Of a stretch of DNA of 64,000 bases, positions 1 through 9,248 are shown piece after piece. Numbering within the stretch: position 1 is the first letter of the stretch; every line of letters starts with the position of its first letter. The notes beneath the pieces are model-generated. The model did no database searches and was not told where the DNA came from. It was given only the letters and a program-made list of their open reading frames with translations. The stretch lies in the NCBI RefSeq assembly GCF_018069875.1, contig NZ_JAGQDF010000002.1, forward strand, positions 248,001 to 312,000, read 5' to 3'. The stretch is from Ideonella alba (GTDB lineage: Bacteria; Pseudomonadota; Gammaproteobacteria; Burkholderiales; Burkholderiaceae_C). A program made the translations under genes and the position numbers.

Positions 1-1589
1 TTGACGAAATCGGGCAGCGCGTCCATGTAGCTGTGGGCGTAGCGCTTGTCGTAGATCAGCTCCTGCCACTGCCGCACCATGCCCAGGTAGCGGTTGTTCA
101 GCGAGATCACCTTGACCGGCGTCTTGTACTGCTGGCAGGTGGACAGCTCCTGGATGCACATTTGGATCGAGCCTTCGCCGGTGATGCAGAAGACGTCCGA
201 ATCCGGCTTGGCCAGCTTGATGCCCATCGCATAGGGCAGGCCCACGCCCATCGTGCCCAGGCCGCCGGAGTTGATCCAGCGGCGCGGCTCCTCGAAACCG
301 TAGAACTGCGCGGCCCACATCTGGTGCTGGCCAACGTCGGAGGTGATGTAGCAGTCCTGGCCGCGGGTGAGCTCGGCCAGGGTCTGCACCACGTGCTGGG
401 GCTTGATGACGTCGGTGCCGGGCTTGTACTTCAGGCACTCGCGCTTGCGCCACTCGTTGATCTGGCCCCACCAGGCCGAGATCACCGCCTTGTCGGGCCG
501 CGCCTGCGCTTCACGCACCTGGGCGATCAGCTCCTGCAGCACATCCTTGACGTCGCCGACGATGGGAATGTCGACCTTCACGCGCTTGGAGATCGACGAG
601 GGGTCGATGTCGACGTGGATGATCTTGCGCTCGACCTGCGAGAAGTGCTTGGGGTTGCCGATCACGCGGTCGTCGAAGCGCGCACCGACGGCCAGCAGCA
701 CATCGCAGTGCTGCATGGTCATGTTGGCCTCGTAGGTGCCGTGCATGCCCAGCATGCCCAGGAACTTCGGGTCGGAGGCCGCGGTGGCCCCCAGGCCCAT
801 CAGCGTGTTGGTGACCGGGAAGCCCAGCAGGTCGCACAGCTCGCGCAGCTCGGGCGCGGCATTGCCCAGCACCACACCGCCACCGGTGTAGATGTAGGGG
901 CGCTTGGCCTGCAGCAGCAGCTGCACCGCCTTGCGGATCTGGCCGCCGTGGCCCTTCTTCACCGGGTTGTACGACCGCATCTCGATCGTCTCCGGGTAGT
1001 GGAAGGGCGCGGTCTTCAGCGACACATCCTTGGGGATGTCGATCACCACCGGGCCGGGGCGACCGGTGCGGGCGATGTGGAAGGCCTTCTTGATGGTCAC
1101 CGCCAGGTCGCGCACGTCCTTGACCAGGAAGTTGTGCTTGACCACCGGGCGGGTGATGCCCACGGTGTCGCATTCCTGGAAGGCATCCAGGCCGATCGCC
1201 GCCGTGGGGACCTGGCCCGTGATGATGACCATCGGGATCGAGTCCATGTAGGCGGTGGCGATGCCGGTGACGGCATTCGTGACCCCCGGGCCCGAGGTGA
1301 CCAGGGCCACGCCGACGTCGCCGGTGGCGCGGGCGTAGCCGTCGGCCGCGTGCACGGCGGCCTGTTCATGGCGCACCAGCACGTGCTGGATCGAGTCCTG
1401 GCCGTACAGCGCGTCGTAGATGTAGAGCACCGAGCCACCGGGGTAGCCCCAGATGTACTTGACACCCTCGGCCTGCAGGCAGCGCACGAGGATCTCCGAG
1501 CCGTTGGGCTCGGCGGCAGGAGTGGCGGGGGGAGTGGTTTGCGGTTGCGCCATCGGGGCGCGTTTGACTTCCGCGGCAGACATGTTCAT
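1..1589 (-). CDS. ilvB: Acetolactate synthase, large (catalytic) subunit; 3' end cut by window edge
   Basis: Condenses two pyruvates, or pyruvate with 2-oxobutyrate, in the first shared step of valine/leucine/isoleucine synthesis; it is a cytoplasmic ThDP/FAD enzyme. The translation begins [15 protein letters not shown], then a short Pro/Ala-rich linker, then the ThDP-binding N domain ([30 protein letters not shown] with the catalytic Glu). The central FAD domain and the C-terminal ThDP domain ([13 protein letters not shown]) follow. The usual GDG of the ThDP motif reads GEG, a conservative change I recall from other Burkholderiales. About 529 residues are present and the C-terminal part is missing, so ilvN and ilvC are expected just outside the window. 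Two in-frame ATGs (1589, 1583) follow an AGAGG-like ribosome site; I chose the first. No Ile/Val/Leu leader peptide was recognised upstream. Confidence 0.95.
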   Translation of the reverse strand, partial: MNMSAAEVKRAPMAQPQTTPPATPAAEPNGSEILVRCLQAEGVKYIWGYPGGSVLYIYDALYGQDSIQHVLVRHEQAAVHAADGYARATGDVGVALVTSGPGVTNAVTGIATAYMDSIPMVIITGQVPTAAIGLDAFQECDTVGITRPVVKHNFLVKDVRDLAVTIKKAFHIARTGRPGPVVIDIPKDVSLKTAPFHYPETIEMRSYNPVKKGHGGQIRKAVQLLLQAKRPYIYTGGGVVLGNAAPELRELCDLLGFPVTNTLMGLGATAASDPKFLGMLGMHGTYEANMTMQHCDVLLAVGARFDDRVIGNPKHFSQVERKIIHVDIDPSSISKRVKVDIPIVGDVKDVLQELIAQVREAQARPDKAVISAWWGQINEWRKRECLKYKPGTDVIKPQHVVQTLAELTRGQDCYITSDVGQHQMWAAQFYGFEEPRRWINSGGLGTMGVGLPYAMGIKLAKPDSDVFCITGEGSIQMCIQELSTCQQYKTPVKVISLNNRYLGMVRQWQELIYDKRYAHSYMDALPDFV

Positions 1590-1836
1590 TTTCGAACCTC
1601 TGTGAATTTCTCTGACGAAAAACCTTCGGTGCCCCTCCTCGCGCCCTCATGAGGCGGACTTGGAACCTGCGCGATCAACAAGGGAGCGGCACCCGCTGTC
1701 GGGGCGCCCTGGAGATCTCTTCGCTATGCGCGAACCCGGCATTATCGCATTGCTTGCGGCCCTCGGGCCAGACACGCGGGGACATTGCATAATGCGGTAA
1801 CAACGCAGCATTGGCACCACGCGTGCCCGCCGGCAC

Positions 1837-2403
1837 TTGGCCACCGACAAAGAACTGTCCGATTTCCTCAAGAGCACCGAGAAGCGGGCCTTCAAGCGCA
1901 CCCTGTTCACGGTGCGCGATGAGGAAGCCGCGCTCGACATCGTGCAGGACGCGATGTTCCGACTGGCCGAGAAGTACGCCGACCGACCGCCGGCCGAATT
2001 CCCGATGCTGTTCCAGCGCATCCTGTCCAACGCCACGATGGACTGGTTCCGGCGGCAAAAGGTGCGCCGCTCGGTGATGCAGAACATGTCCGAGTTCCAG
2101 GGCAATGCCGAGGACGAGGACTTCGATCTGCTGGAGGCCCTGGAAAGCCTGGACGGCGCCCTGGGCGCCGAGAGCGCCGCCGACACCTTCGGACGGGAAC
2201 AGATCTTGCATATCATTGATGGCGAAGTGCAGCAACTCCCGGCGCGTCAACGAGAAGCCTTTCTGCTACGTTACTGGGAGGAACTGGATGTATCCGAGAC
2301 GGCTGCCGTGATGGGCTGCTCGGAGGGCAGTGTCAAGACGCACTGCTCTCGAGCCGTTCATGCGTTGGCCAAATCGCTCAGAGCCAAGGGAATCGCACCA
2401 TGA
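1837..2403 (+). CDS. RNA polymerase sigma-70 family (ECF-like) sigma factor
   Basis: 188-residue sigma factor with only regions 2 and 4. Region 2 includes EEAALDIVQDAMFRLAEKY and TMDWFRRQKVRR. Region 4 is LPARQREAFLLRYWEELDVSETAAVMGCSEGSVKTH split across a helix-turn-helix that ends SRAVHALAKSL. The start is a TTG at 1837 (protein MATDKELSDFLK), because no ATG or GTG in this frame precedes the conserved start; there is no clear Shine-Dalgarno sequence. The stop overlaps the next start (ATGA, 2400-2403), so it is translationally coupled to the DUF3619 gene. The order sigma / DUF3619 / DUF3106 / RDD is one I associate with Burkholderiales. The signal it responds to is unknown; a membrane anti-sigma role for the next gene is an inference. 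Confidence 0.9.
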   Translation: MATDKELSDFLKSTEKRAFKRTLFTVRDEEAALDIVQDAMFRLAEKYADRPPAEFPMLFQRILSNATMDWFRRQKVRRSVMQNMSEFQGNAEDEDFDLLEALESLDGALGAESAADTFGREQILHIIDGEVQQLPARQREAFLLRYWEELDVSETAAVMGCSEGSVKTHCSRAVHALAKSLRAKGIAP

Positions 2404-2861
2404 CCACCTTCATCGACCGCACGACGGCAGACCCGACCTCGGCCGCCCTGGAGGCACGGTTCGGCCTGCGCATCGCTTCGCTGCTCAACGAGACGCGCAG
2501 CAGTGCCGACCACGACATTTCCGAACGCCTGCGCATCTCGCGCGAGCAGGCGCTCGCGCGGGCCCGCGCCAGCCGCTTGGCCACGGCGCCCGTGACCGCT
2601 GCTGCCGCGCCTGTGGTGGGCCTGTCGGCCTCCGGTGCAGCCATGCTGGGTCGTCACCCGGCGGACTGGTGGGGGCGGATCGCGTCGGTGCTGCCGCTGC
2701 TGATGCTGCTGGGCGCCCTGGTGGCCATCGATGCCTGGCAGGACGGCGTGCAGATCGGCGCCGCCGCCGACGTCGACGCCGCGCTGCTGACCGACGACCT
2801 GCCGCCCGAGGCCTATTCGGACCCGGGCTTCGCCGAGTTCCTGCGTGCGCCCCAGGAGTGA
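2400..2861 (+). CDS. DUF3619 single-pass membrane protein, possible anti-sigma factor
   Basis: 153 residues. The N-terminal half (1-75) is soluble and helical, with SLLNETRSSADHDISERLRI and several Ala/Arg-rich turns. One transmembrane segment follows at about 96-113 (WGRIASVLPLLMLLGALVAI), then a short acidic C-terminal tail with DDLPPEAYSDPGFAEFL, predicted outside. The start codon overlaps the stop of the sigma factor by four bases. This topology and coupling resemble sigma/anti-sigma pairs, so an anti-sigma role is plausible, but no canonical zinc or RseA-like anti-sigma motif is visible. DUF3619 has no assigned function that I know of. Confidence 0.8.
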   Translation: MTTFIDRTTADPTSAALEARFGLRIASLLNETRSSADHDISERLRISREQALARARASRLATAPVTAAAAPVVGLSASGAAMLGRHPADWWGRIASVLPLLMLLGALVAIDAWQDGVQIGAAADVDAALLTDDLPPEAYSDPGFAEFLRAPQE

Positions 2862-2862
2862 C

Positions 2863-3651
2863 ATGCCCCGGAGCCGCTCGCTGACTCCCGTCGCCTGGCT
2901 GAGCCCCCTGCTGCTGGCCATCATCCTGGTCGGGGCCCCGGTGGCCCAGGCCCAGGTGCTCTCGCCCAGCCCTGACTGGGCCTCGCTGCAGGCGTCCCAG
3001 CAAAAGGTGCTGGCCCCGCTGAAGAGCGACTGGAACAGCCTGGACGCCACCCAGCGTCAGAAATGGCTGGAACTGGCCACCCGCTACCCGTCGATGTCCG
3101 CCGACCAGCAGCAGCGCATGCAGCAGCGCATGAGCGAATGGGCCCGGATGACGCCGTCCCAGCGCGGCCAGGCGCGCATCAATTTCCAGCAGGCCCGGAC
3201 CATTCCGGCGCCGGACCGCCAGGCCCAATGGGAGGCCTATCAGGCCCTGCCGCCCGAGCGCAAGCAGGCGCTGGCACAGCGCCAGGCCGCGCCGGCCTCG
3301 GCACCGCAAACCACCGCCGCGGGCCAGCTGCGGCGCGCGCCAGTGGACGCGCTGGCGGCCAAGGCCAACAGCGTCACGCCAACGCCGGCGCCGGCGCCGC
3401 GGGCGGTCGGCCCCTCGCTGGTGCAGGCCGGCCCGGGGGCGACCACGCGCCTGATCACGCAGGCACCACCGGTCAAGCCGGCGGCCAGTGCGCCGCGGCC
3501 CAAGATCGAGGTCAATCCGCAGATGGTCGACCGCACCACGCTGCTGCCCAAGCCGCTGCCGCCCAAGCCGCCAGCGGCCCCCAAGGCCCCCAAGCTGGCT
3601 GACGCCACCCCGCCGCCCCCCGCTGAACAAGCCCCGGCGTCTGCCCCGTGA
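2863..3651 (+). CDS. DUF3106 periplasmic protein
   Basis: 262 residues. Begins with a signal peptide (about 1-31, hydrophobic core AWLSPLLLAIILVGAPVA, then QAQ). Next is a helical region (35-135) in which short units of the type W-x-L-x-x-x-Q/R-x-x-W and LPPERKQAL recur; this is the DUF3106 region. The C-terminal 110 residues are Pro/Ala/Lys-rich, disordered and probably extracytoplasmic. ATG 2863 is preceded by AGGAG at 2854-2858, one codon past the DUF3619 stop, and its stop overlaps the RDD start (GTGA). A periplasmic sensor or modulator of the sigma/DUF3619 pair is possible from position alone. The function is unknown. Confidence 0.8.
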   Translation: MPRSRSLTPVAWLSPLLLAIILVGAPVAQAQVLSPSPDWASLQASQQKVLAPLKSDWNSLDATQRQKWLELATRYPSMSADQQQRMQQRMSEWARMTPSQRGQARINFQQARTIPAPDRQAQWEAYQALPPERKQALAQRQAAPASAPQTTAAGQLRRAPVDALAAKANSVTPTPAPAPRAVGPSLVQAGPGATTRLITQAPPVKPAASAPRPKIEVNPQMVDRTTLLPKPLPPKPPAAPKAPKLADATPPPPAEQAPASAP

Positions 3652-4169
3652 GTCTGAATACCTCGCCCACGCAGCGGGCTCCGTCGCTGCGACGCCGTCT
3701 TGCCTGCCTCGTCTACGAAGGCGTGCTGCTGTTCGGCGTGGTGATGATTGCGGGCTACCTGTTCTCCGCCCTGACGCACCAGACCCATGCACTGCGCGGC
3801 CGCGAGGCCCTGCAGGCCTTCCTGTTCCTGGTGCTGGGCATCTATTTCGGCTGGTTCTGGTCGCGCAGCGGCCAGACGGTGGCCATGCGCGCCTGGCACA
3901 TCCGCCTGGTCGACGTCCACGGCCAGCCGGTGGGCCAGGGTCGCGCAGTGGCCCGCTACCTGGCCAGCTACGTCTGGTTCCTGCCGGCCCTGGCCTCGGC
4001 GGCGGCGCTGCACTGGGCCGACTCGGGCACCATCTTCGGCTGGATGGCCCTGTGGGCGCTGGTCTACGCGGGCCTGACGCGCCTGCACCCGGAGCGCCAG
4101 TACTGGCACGACGTGCTCTGTGGCACCCGGCTGATCGACTGGCGCCCGGCGCCCCCCGCCCGCACCTGA
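3648..4169 (+). CDS. RDD family membrane protein
   Basis: 173 residues. The N-terminal SLRRRLACLVYEGVLLFGVV matches the RDD-family opening, with Glu where the second acidic residue usually is Asp. There are four hydrophobic segments (about 22-42, 58-77, 103-122, 130-148) and the conserved GQTVAMRAWHIRLVD stretch followed by R-Y-L-x-S-Y. RDD proteins are small inner-membrane proteins, some linked to ion transport, with mostly undefined function. GTG start overlapping the DUF3106 stop by four bases makes it the fourth coupled gene of the sigma-factor cassette. Confidence 0.85.
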   Translation: MSLNTSPTQRAPSLRRRLACLVYEGVLLFGVVMIAGYLFSALTHQTHALRGREALQAFLFLVLGIYFGWFWSRSGQTVAMRAWHIRLVDVHGQPVGQGRAVARYLASYVWFLPALASAAALHWADSGTIFGWMALWALVYAGLTRLHPERQYWHDVLCGTRLIDWRPAPPART

Positions 4170-4194
4170 TCCCGCTGGCACAATCCCGGGCCTG

Positions 4195-4572
4195 ATGAGC
4201 AATCCGCACAAGGGCCGCACCGGCCTCGACCGCATCCTGCACGCTGCCGGCTACTCGGCCGCTGGCCTGCGCCAGGCCTACCAGGGCGAAAGCGCCTTCC
4301 GCCAGGAGACCTGGCTGGCCGTGGTGTTGCTGCCCCTGGCCTTCTACGTCGGCCGCAGCTGGGTCGAGGTGGCGCTGCTGGCCGGCTCGGTGGTGCTGGT
4401 GATGGTGGTCGAGTTGCTGAACTCGGCCGTCGAGGCGGCGATCGACCGCATCGGCTTCGAGCACCATGAACTGTCGGGCCGCGCCAAGGACTTCGGCAGC
4501 GCCGCGGTGATGCTGGCGCTGCTGCTGACGGCCGGCATCTGGGCGGCCGCGCTGTGGCAGAGGTGGGCATGA
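4195..4572 (+). CDS. dgkA: Diacylglycerol kinase (prokaryotic type)
   Basis: 125-residue integral membrane kinase that phosphorylates diacylglycerol to phosphatidate, recycling lipid left by periplasmic glucan synthesis. Diagnostic motifs are ESAFRQE near the N-terminus, VVELLNSAVEAAIDRI (catalytic Glu/Asn helix) and AKDFGSAAVML. There are three transmembrane helices (about 42-58, 62-80, 100-120), and the length equals the family norm. It lies 25 bases after the RDD gene. Its TGA is overlapped by the ATG of the LOG gene (4569), so the two are coupled. Confidence 0.95.
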   Translation: MSNPHKGRTGLDRILHAAGYSAAGLRQAYQGESAFRQETWLAVVLLPLAFYVGRSWVEVALLAGSVVLVMVVELLNSAVEAAIDRIGFEHHELSGRAKDFGSAAVMLALLLTAGIWAAALWQRWA

Positions 4573-5156
4573 GCGGCGTGCGGCCGTTCAGCGTCTGCGT
4601 CTATTGCGGTTCGCGCCACGGCGTCCGGCCGGAATACACCACGGCCGCCCGGGCGATGGGCCAGGCGATCGGCGAGCGCGGCTGGCGCCTGGTCTACGGC
4701 GGCGGCAATGTCGGCCTGATGGGCGAGGTGGCCGACGCCACGCTGGCCGCCGGTGGCACCGTGCTGGGCGTCATCCCCGAGCGCCTGCTGCAGCGCGAGG
4801 TGGGGCACCACGGACTGACCGAACTGGTGGTGGTGCAGAACATGCACCAGCGCAAGATGCGCATGGCCGAAGAGGCCGACGCCTTCGTAGCCCTGCCCGG
4901 CGGCATCGGCACGTTTGAAGAGCTGTTCGAGATGTGGAGCTGGCGCCACTTGGGCTACCACGACAAGCCGCTGGGCCTGCTCGAGGTGCAGGGCTTCTGG
5001 GCCCCGATGGTGGGCTTCCTGCGCAGCAGCGTCGCGGCGGGTTTCATGGACGACAGCCAGATGGCCATGCTGGCCCTGGACAGCACGCCGGCCAGGCTGC
5101 TGGACAGCCTGGCGGCGTCACCGCGGCGCCAGGCCGCCGACTACCGCGGCGCCTGA
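4569..5156 (+). CDS. LOG family protein (TIGR00730), nucleotide 5'-monophosphate phosphoribohydrolase
   Basis: 195-residue Rossmann-fold protein of the lysine-decarboxylase-like / LOG family. Members cleave the N-glycosidic bond of cytokinin-type or other nucleoside monophosphates. It carries YGGGNVGLMGEVADA and the hallmark PGGIGTFEELFE (PGGxGTxxE) near residue 110, with the family-typical KPLGLL after it. ATG 4569 overlaps the dgkA stop; an in-frame GTG at 4554 lies inside dgkA and is less likely. Family membership is clear. The physiological substrate cannot be told from sequence, and the old label lysine decarboxylase is wrong for this family. Confidence 0.9.
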   Translation: MSGVRPFSVCVYCGSRHGVRPEYTTAARAMGQAIGERGWRLVYGGGNVGLMGEVADATLAAGGTVLGVIPERLLQREVGHHGLTELVVVQNMHQRKMRMAEEADAFVALPGGIGTFEELFEMWSWRHLGYHDKPLGLLEVQGFWAPMVGFLRSSVAAGFMDDSQMAMLALDSTPARLLDSLAASPRRQAADYRGA

Positions 5157-5169
5157 CCCGCGGCCGGCT

Positions 5170-5544
<375 letters not shown>

Positions 5545-7248
5545 TTAAGCACGGAACTTCGAGGTGATCGGGTAGCGCCAATCGCGTCCGAAGGCGCGGT
5601 GGGTGATGCGGATGCCGATCGGCGCCTGACGGCGCTTGTACTCGTTGATCTTGATGAGCCGGGTGACCTTGTCCACGTCGGCCGCATTGAAGCCTGCGGC
5701 AATGATCGCCTCGATCGGCTCGTCGTCCTCCATGTAGCGCGCCAGGATGGCGTCCAGCACCTCGTAGGGCGGCAGGCTGTCCTGGTCGGTCTGGTCGGGA
5801 CGCAGTTCCGCCGAGGGCGCCCGGGTGATGATGCGCTCGGGGATCACCGGGCCGATGCTGCCGTCGGCGCGGTGCGTCGGCTGCTGATTCTTCCATTCGC
5901 ACAGGCGGTAGACCAGGGTCTTGGCAACGTCCTTGATCACCGCGAAGCCGCCGGCCATGTCGCCGTAGAGCGTGCAGTAGCCAGTGGCCATCTCGCTCTT
6001 GTTGCCAGTGGTCAGCACGATGGCACCGGTCTTGTTGGACAAGGCCATCAGCAGCGTGCCGCGGATGCGCGCCTGGATGTTCTCCTCGGTGGTGTCCTCT
6101 GGCAGGCCGGCGAACTGGCCAGCCAGCGAGGCCTTGAAGGCGTCGAACATCGGCGTGATGCCGATCTCGTCGTAGCGCACGCCCAGGCGCTCGGCCATGT
6201 CACGCGCATCGATCCAGGAGATGTCGGCGGTGTAGGGCGAGGGCATCATCACCGCCCGCACCCGCTCAGCCCCCAGCGCATCCACCGCCACCGCCAGCAC
6301 CAGGGCCGAATCCACCCCGCCCGACAGGCCGATGATCGCCCCGGGAAAGCCGTTCTTGCCCAGGTAGTCGCGCACGCCCACGACGAGCGCGCGCCAGACC
6401 TGCTCCTCGGGCCCCGGGATGGGGGCGAGCGCACCCCTGACCTGGCCGTCGGCGCTCACCTGCAGCGGCCACACCGCCGGCTCGAAGGACGGCGCGCGGG
6501 CGCGCACCACCCCGGTGGCGTCCACCGCGAAGGAAGCGCCGTCAAAGACCACCTCATCCTGGCCGCCCACCAGATGGGCGTACAGCAGCGGCAGACCCAC
6601 CTGGCGGGCGCGCTCGGCCATGCGGGCCTCGCGCTCGTCGTGCTTCTCGACATGGAAGGGCGAGGCATTGAGCACGCACAGGACCTGGGCGCCGGCCTCG
6701 CGCGCCAGGGCAGCCGGCTCATCGAACCAGGCGTCCTCGCAGATCAGCAGGCCAAAGCGCAGGCCCTGCACCTCGAACACCACCGCGCCCTGCCCGGCCT
6801 CTCGACCGGTGGCAAAGTAGCGTCGCTCGTCAAACACCTGGTAGTTGGGCAACTCGCGCTTGTGGTAGGTCGCCAGCACCTGGCCGCCGGCCAGGACCGA
6901 GGCTGAATTGAACCGCCGGGGCAGCGAGAACGAGCGCGATGCGGGCCCATGGGCCTCGGTCCACGAACTCGGATGACCCACCACCAGATGAAGGCCCTCG
7001 CAATCGGACAACTCCATCGCCAGCGCCTGCAGCGTGCGCTCGCAGGCGGCCATGAAGGCGGGGCGCAGCAGCAGGTCCTCAGGCGGGTAGCCGGTCAGGC
7101 TCAGTTCGGGCGCCAGCACCAGCCGGGCCCCAGCGGCATGCGCGCTGCGGGCCGCTTCGGCCAGCAGGCGGGCGTTGCCGGCCAGGTCGCCGACCGTGGC
7201 ATTGATCTGGGCCAGCGCAACGCTGACAGGGGCCTGGGAGGTGCTCAT
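5545..7248 (-). CDS. nadE: Glutamine-dependent NAD+ synthetase
   Basis: 567-residue two-domain enzyme making NAD+ from deamido-NAD+, ATP and glutamine. The N-terminal nitrilase-type glutaminase (about 1-250) has its Glu-Lys-Cys triad in APELSLTGYPPEDLL, TYHKRELPNY and LLICEDAWF. The C-terminal synthetase (about 275-567) has the PP-loop GLSGGVDSALVLAVAVDAL and the TTGNKSEMATGYCTLYGDM motif. The start is ATG 7248 (MSTSQAPVSVALAQINATVG); a TTG two codons earlier is possible but unneeded. The start codon interlocks with the start of the divergent gene at 7247. It forms a unit with the downstream PII gene. Confidence 0.96.
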   Translation of the reverse strand: MSTSQAPVSVALAQINATVGDLAGNARLLAEAARSAHAAGARLVLAPELSLTGYPPEDLLLRPAFMAACERTLQALAMELSDCEGLHLVVGHPSSWTEAHGPASRSFSLPRRFNSASVLAGGQVLATYHKRELPNYQVFDERRYFATGREAGQGAVVFEVQGLRFGLLICEDAWFDEPAALAREAGAQVLCVLNASPFHVEKHDEREARMAERARQVGLPLLYAHLVGGQDEVVFDGASFAVDATGVVRARAPSFEPAVWPLQVSADGQVRGALAPIPGPEEQVWRALVVGVRDYLGKNGFPGAIIGLSGGVDSALVLAVAVDALGAERVRAVMMPSPYTADISWIDARDMAERLGVRYDEIGITPMFDAFKASLAGQFAGLPEDTTEENIQARIRGTLLMALSNKTGAIVLTTGNKSEMATGYCTLYGDMAGGFAVIKDVAKTLVYRLCEWKNQQPTHRADGSIGPVIPERIITRAPSAELRPDQTDQDSLPPYEVLDAILARYMEDDEPIEAIIAAGFNAADVDKVTRLIKINEYKRRQAPIGIRITHRAFGRDWRYPITSKFRA

Positions 7249-8428
7249 GGACAAGGATGACGTGGACAGCGCCGATTATTCCATCGAGGTCTGCGCCGAC
7301 CCTGCTGCCATTGCGGCCGATGCCTGGAACACGCTGCTGGCCGCGCAGAGCGAGCCCACCCCCTTCATGCGCCATGAGTTCCTGCTGGCGCTGCATGCCG
7401 GAGGCTGTGCCGCCGCGGCCACCGGCTGGGCACCGCGCTTCGTGCTGCTGCGCCGTCAGGGGCGGCTGGTGGCGGCGGCGCCGGCCTGGCTGAAGGCGCA
7501 TTCCTGGGGCGAGTACGTGTTCGACTGGGCCTGGGCCCAGGCCTATCAGCGCCACGCCCTGCCCTACTACCCCAAGCTGGTGGTGGCGGTGCCGTTCACG
7601 CCGGTGCGCGGCAGCCGGCTGCTGGCCGAGGACGGCGCCGCCCGACAGGCGCTGCTGGCCGCGCTGCAGGCCCTGGCGCGGCAGGAAGACGCCTCCGGCG
7701 TGCACCTGCTGTTTGGTGATGCGGTGGACCAGACCGCCGCGGGTGCCGCGCGCTGGCTGCCGCGCCACGGTGTGCAGTTCCACTGGCAGAACCGCCCCGG
7801 CGAGGGCTGGCCCGACTGGCCCGCCTACCTGGCCGACCTGAAGCGCGACAAGCGCAAGAAGATCCAGCAGGAACAGCGGCGTGTGGCACAGGCCGGCGTG
7901 GCGCTGCAGGTGCTGGAGGGCCCGGCGATCCGCGATGAGGACTGGGCCTTCTTCCACCGCTGCTACACCGCCACCTACCTGGCGCACGGCCATGCGCCCT
8001 ATCTGGACGAGGCCTTCTTCCAGCGCGTGGGTCGCACGCTGCCGGCGCACTGGCTGATGGTGGTGGCCACGCAGGGGGAGGCGCGGATCGCGGCCTCGCT
8101 GCTGGCCATCGACCGCGCCCGCGGCATCGCCTGGGGCCGGCACTGGGGCGCGCTGGCCCAGGTGCCCTGCCTGCACTTCGACGCCTGCTACTACCGGCCG
8201 CTCGAGTGGTGCATCGACCAGGGCTTCCAGCGCTTCGAGGGGGGTGCCCAGGGCGAGCACAAGATGGCCCGCGGCCTGCTGCCCGAGCCCACCGGCTCGG
8301 CGCACTGGATCGCCCACACGGGCTTTGCCGAGGCGATTGCCGATCACCTCGGCCGAGAGGGCCGGGGCATCGAGGCCTACCTCGATGAACTCGGCGAGCA
8401 CAGCCCCTTCAAGGCCGCGCCCGCCTGA
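7247..8428 (+). CDS. GNAT/FemAB-like protein of the DUF482 (peptidogalycan-type) family
   Basis: 393 residues, cytoplasmic, no signal peptide. It resembles the DUF482 family, whose fold is a double GNAT domain like FemAB peptidoglycan-bridge enzymes. Visible family stretches include PTPFMRHEFLLAL near residue 38, YYPKLVVAVPFTPV near 105, DLKRDKRKKIQQEQ near 205 and FEGGAQGEHKMARGL near 330. The acyl donor and acceptor are unknown. ATG 7247 is the only ATG before the conserved region; GTG 7262 is an alternative that would avoid the interlocked start with nadE. A 29-base imperfect duplication spans the stop codon. Confidence 0.8.
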   Translation: MDKDDVDSADYSIEVCADPAAIAADAWNTLLAAQSEPTPFMRHEFLLALHAGGCAAAATGWAPRFVLLRRQGRLVAAAPAWLKAHSWGEYVFDWAWAQAYQRHALPYYPKLVVAVPFTPVRGSRLLAEDGAARQALLAALQALARQEDASGVHLLFGDAVDQTAAGAARWLPRHGVQFHWQNRPGEGWPDWPAYLADLKRDKRKKIQQEQRRVAQAGVALQVLEGPAIRDEDWAFFHRCYTATYLAHGHAPYLDEAFFQRVGRTLPAHWLMVVATQGEARIAASLLAIDRARGIAWGRHWGALAQVPCLHFDACYYRPLEWCIDQGFQRFEGGAQGEHKMARGLLPEPTGSAHWIAHTGFAEAIADHLGREGRGIEAYLDELGEHSPFKAAPA

Positions 8429-8468
8429 GGGCGCTCAGCAAGGCCGCGCCCGTTCAAGGGCGCTGAAG
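8411..8468. repeat. 29-base imperfect tandem duplication across the stop of the DUF482 gene
   Basis: Two adjacent copies (starting at 8411 and 8440) share the same first 13 bases (AAGGCCGCGCCCG) and, at the same offset, AGGGCGCT. The first copy includes the TGA stop and the second lies in the convergent gap before ppa. The GGGCGC / GCGCCC segments can also fold into hairpins, possibly acting as a bidirectional terminator, but there is no T-run. Confidence 0.6.
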
Positions 8469-8475
8469 GGGCTGA

Positions 8476-9021
8476 TCAGGCCTTCTTGGCCTTCTCGGCG
8501 TCGTAGGCGGCCATGCCGTCGACGATTTCCTTCTTCGCCGCCTCGGGGCCTTCCCAGCCGGTCACCTTGACCCACTTGCCGGGCTCCAGGTCCTTGTAGT
8601 GCTCGAAGAAGTGCTGGATGCTCTTCAGGCGCATCGGGTTCAGGTCCTCCGGCTTGTTCCAGCCGCTGTACAGCGGCAGGATCTTCTGGATGGGCACCGC
8701 GATCAGCTTGTTGTCGCCGCCAGCCTCGTCGTCCATCTTCAGCATGCCGATCGCGCGGCAGGTCACCACCACGCCGGGGATCAGCGGCACGGGGGTGATC
8801 ACCAGCACATCGACCGGGTCGCCGTCGGCGGCCAGGGTGTTGGGCACGTAGCCGTAGTTGGTCGGGTAGTGCATGGCCGTCGACATGAAGCGGTCGACGA
8901 ACAGCGCGCCCGATTCATGGTCGACCTCGTACTTGATCGGGTCGCCGTTCATCGGGATCTCGATGATCACGTTGAACTCTTCGGGCGCCTTGTCCCCGGG
9001 CGTCACGTTGTGCAGGCTCAT
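8476..9021 (-). CDS. ppa: Soluble inorganic pyrophosphatase (family I)
   Basis: 181 residues; hydrolyses PPi to two phosphates and drives biosynthetic reactions. Family I signature residues are visible: [18 protein letters not shown] near the N-terminus, [12 protein letters not shown], and [12 protein letters not shown] with the metal-binding aspartates. K-x-W-x-x-V-x-G is near 150. The start is ATG 9021 ([18 protein letters not shown]), with an AGAGAACCACC leader. It is divergent from hppA, the membrane pyrophosphatase, across 227 bases. Confidence 0.97.
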   Translation of the reverse strand: MSLHNVTPGDKAPEEFNVIIEIPMNGDPIKYEVDHESGALFVDRFMSTAMHYPTNYGYVPNTLAADGDPVDVLVITPVPLIPGVVVTCRAIGMLKMDDEAGGDNKLIAVPIQKILPLYSGWNKPEDLNPMRLKSIQHFFEHYKDLEPGKWVKVTGWEGPEAAKKEIVDGMAAYDAEKAKKA

Positions 9022-9182
9022 GGTGGTTCTCTCGGTGCGATTGGAGGGGAAAACCCGGATTCTACGGGCCGCCCTTGCCGCGCCCTGACATGCGACTGTC
9101 CTTGACGCACCGCAGGAAAACACCATGCTGAGCCTGGGCTTCCTCCACTAGCATGGCCGGCGCCGACCCCGGGGGAGAGGCG

Positions 9183-9230
9183 ATGAGTGCGCCCAAGCCG
9201 CCGGGATCAGATCATTCGATGGGTCTGTGA
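9183..9230 (+). CDS. Possible 15-residue upstream peptide before hppA
   Basis: ATG 9183 to TGA 9230 encodes MSAPKPPGSDHSMGL, preceded by a good purine-rich ribosome site (GGGGGAGAGG at about 9170-9179). It ends 18 bases before the hppA ATG. There is no repeat of a particular amino acid and no hairpin that would mark a leader peptide. It may be only a fortuitous ORF in the 5' untranslated region. Confidence 0.25.
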   Translation: MSAPKPPGSDHSMGL

Positions 9231-9248
9231 GAGGAAGGAGAACATTTG

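Noticed and set aside
1750-1793. Sigma-70 promoter before the sigma-factor gene (CATAAT at 1788)
   Set aside because: A -10-like hexamer is present but no convincing -35 at 16-18 bases; not listed as a feature.
7252-7254. TTG start of nadE two codons before the ATG
   Set aside because: Adds only two residues without a better ribosome site; ATG 7248 is preferred.
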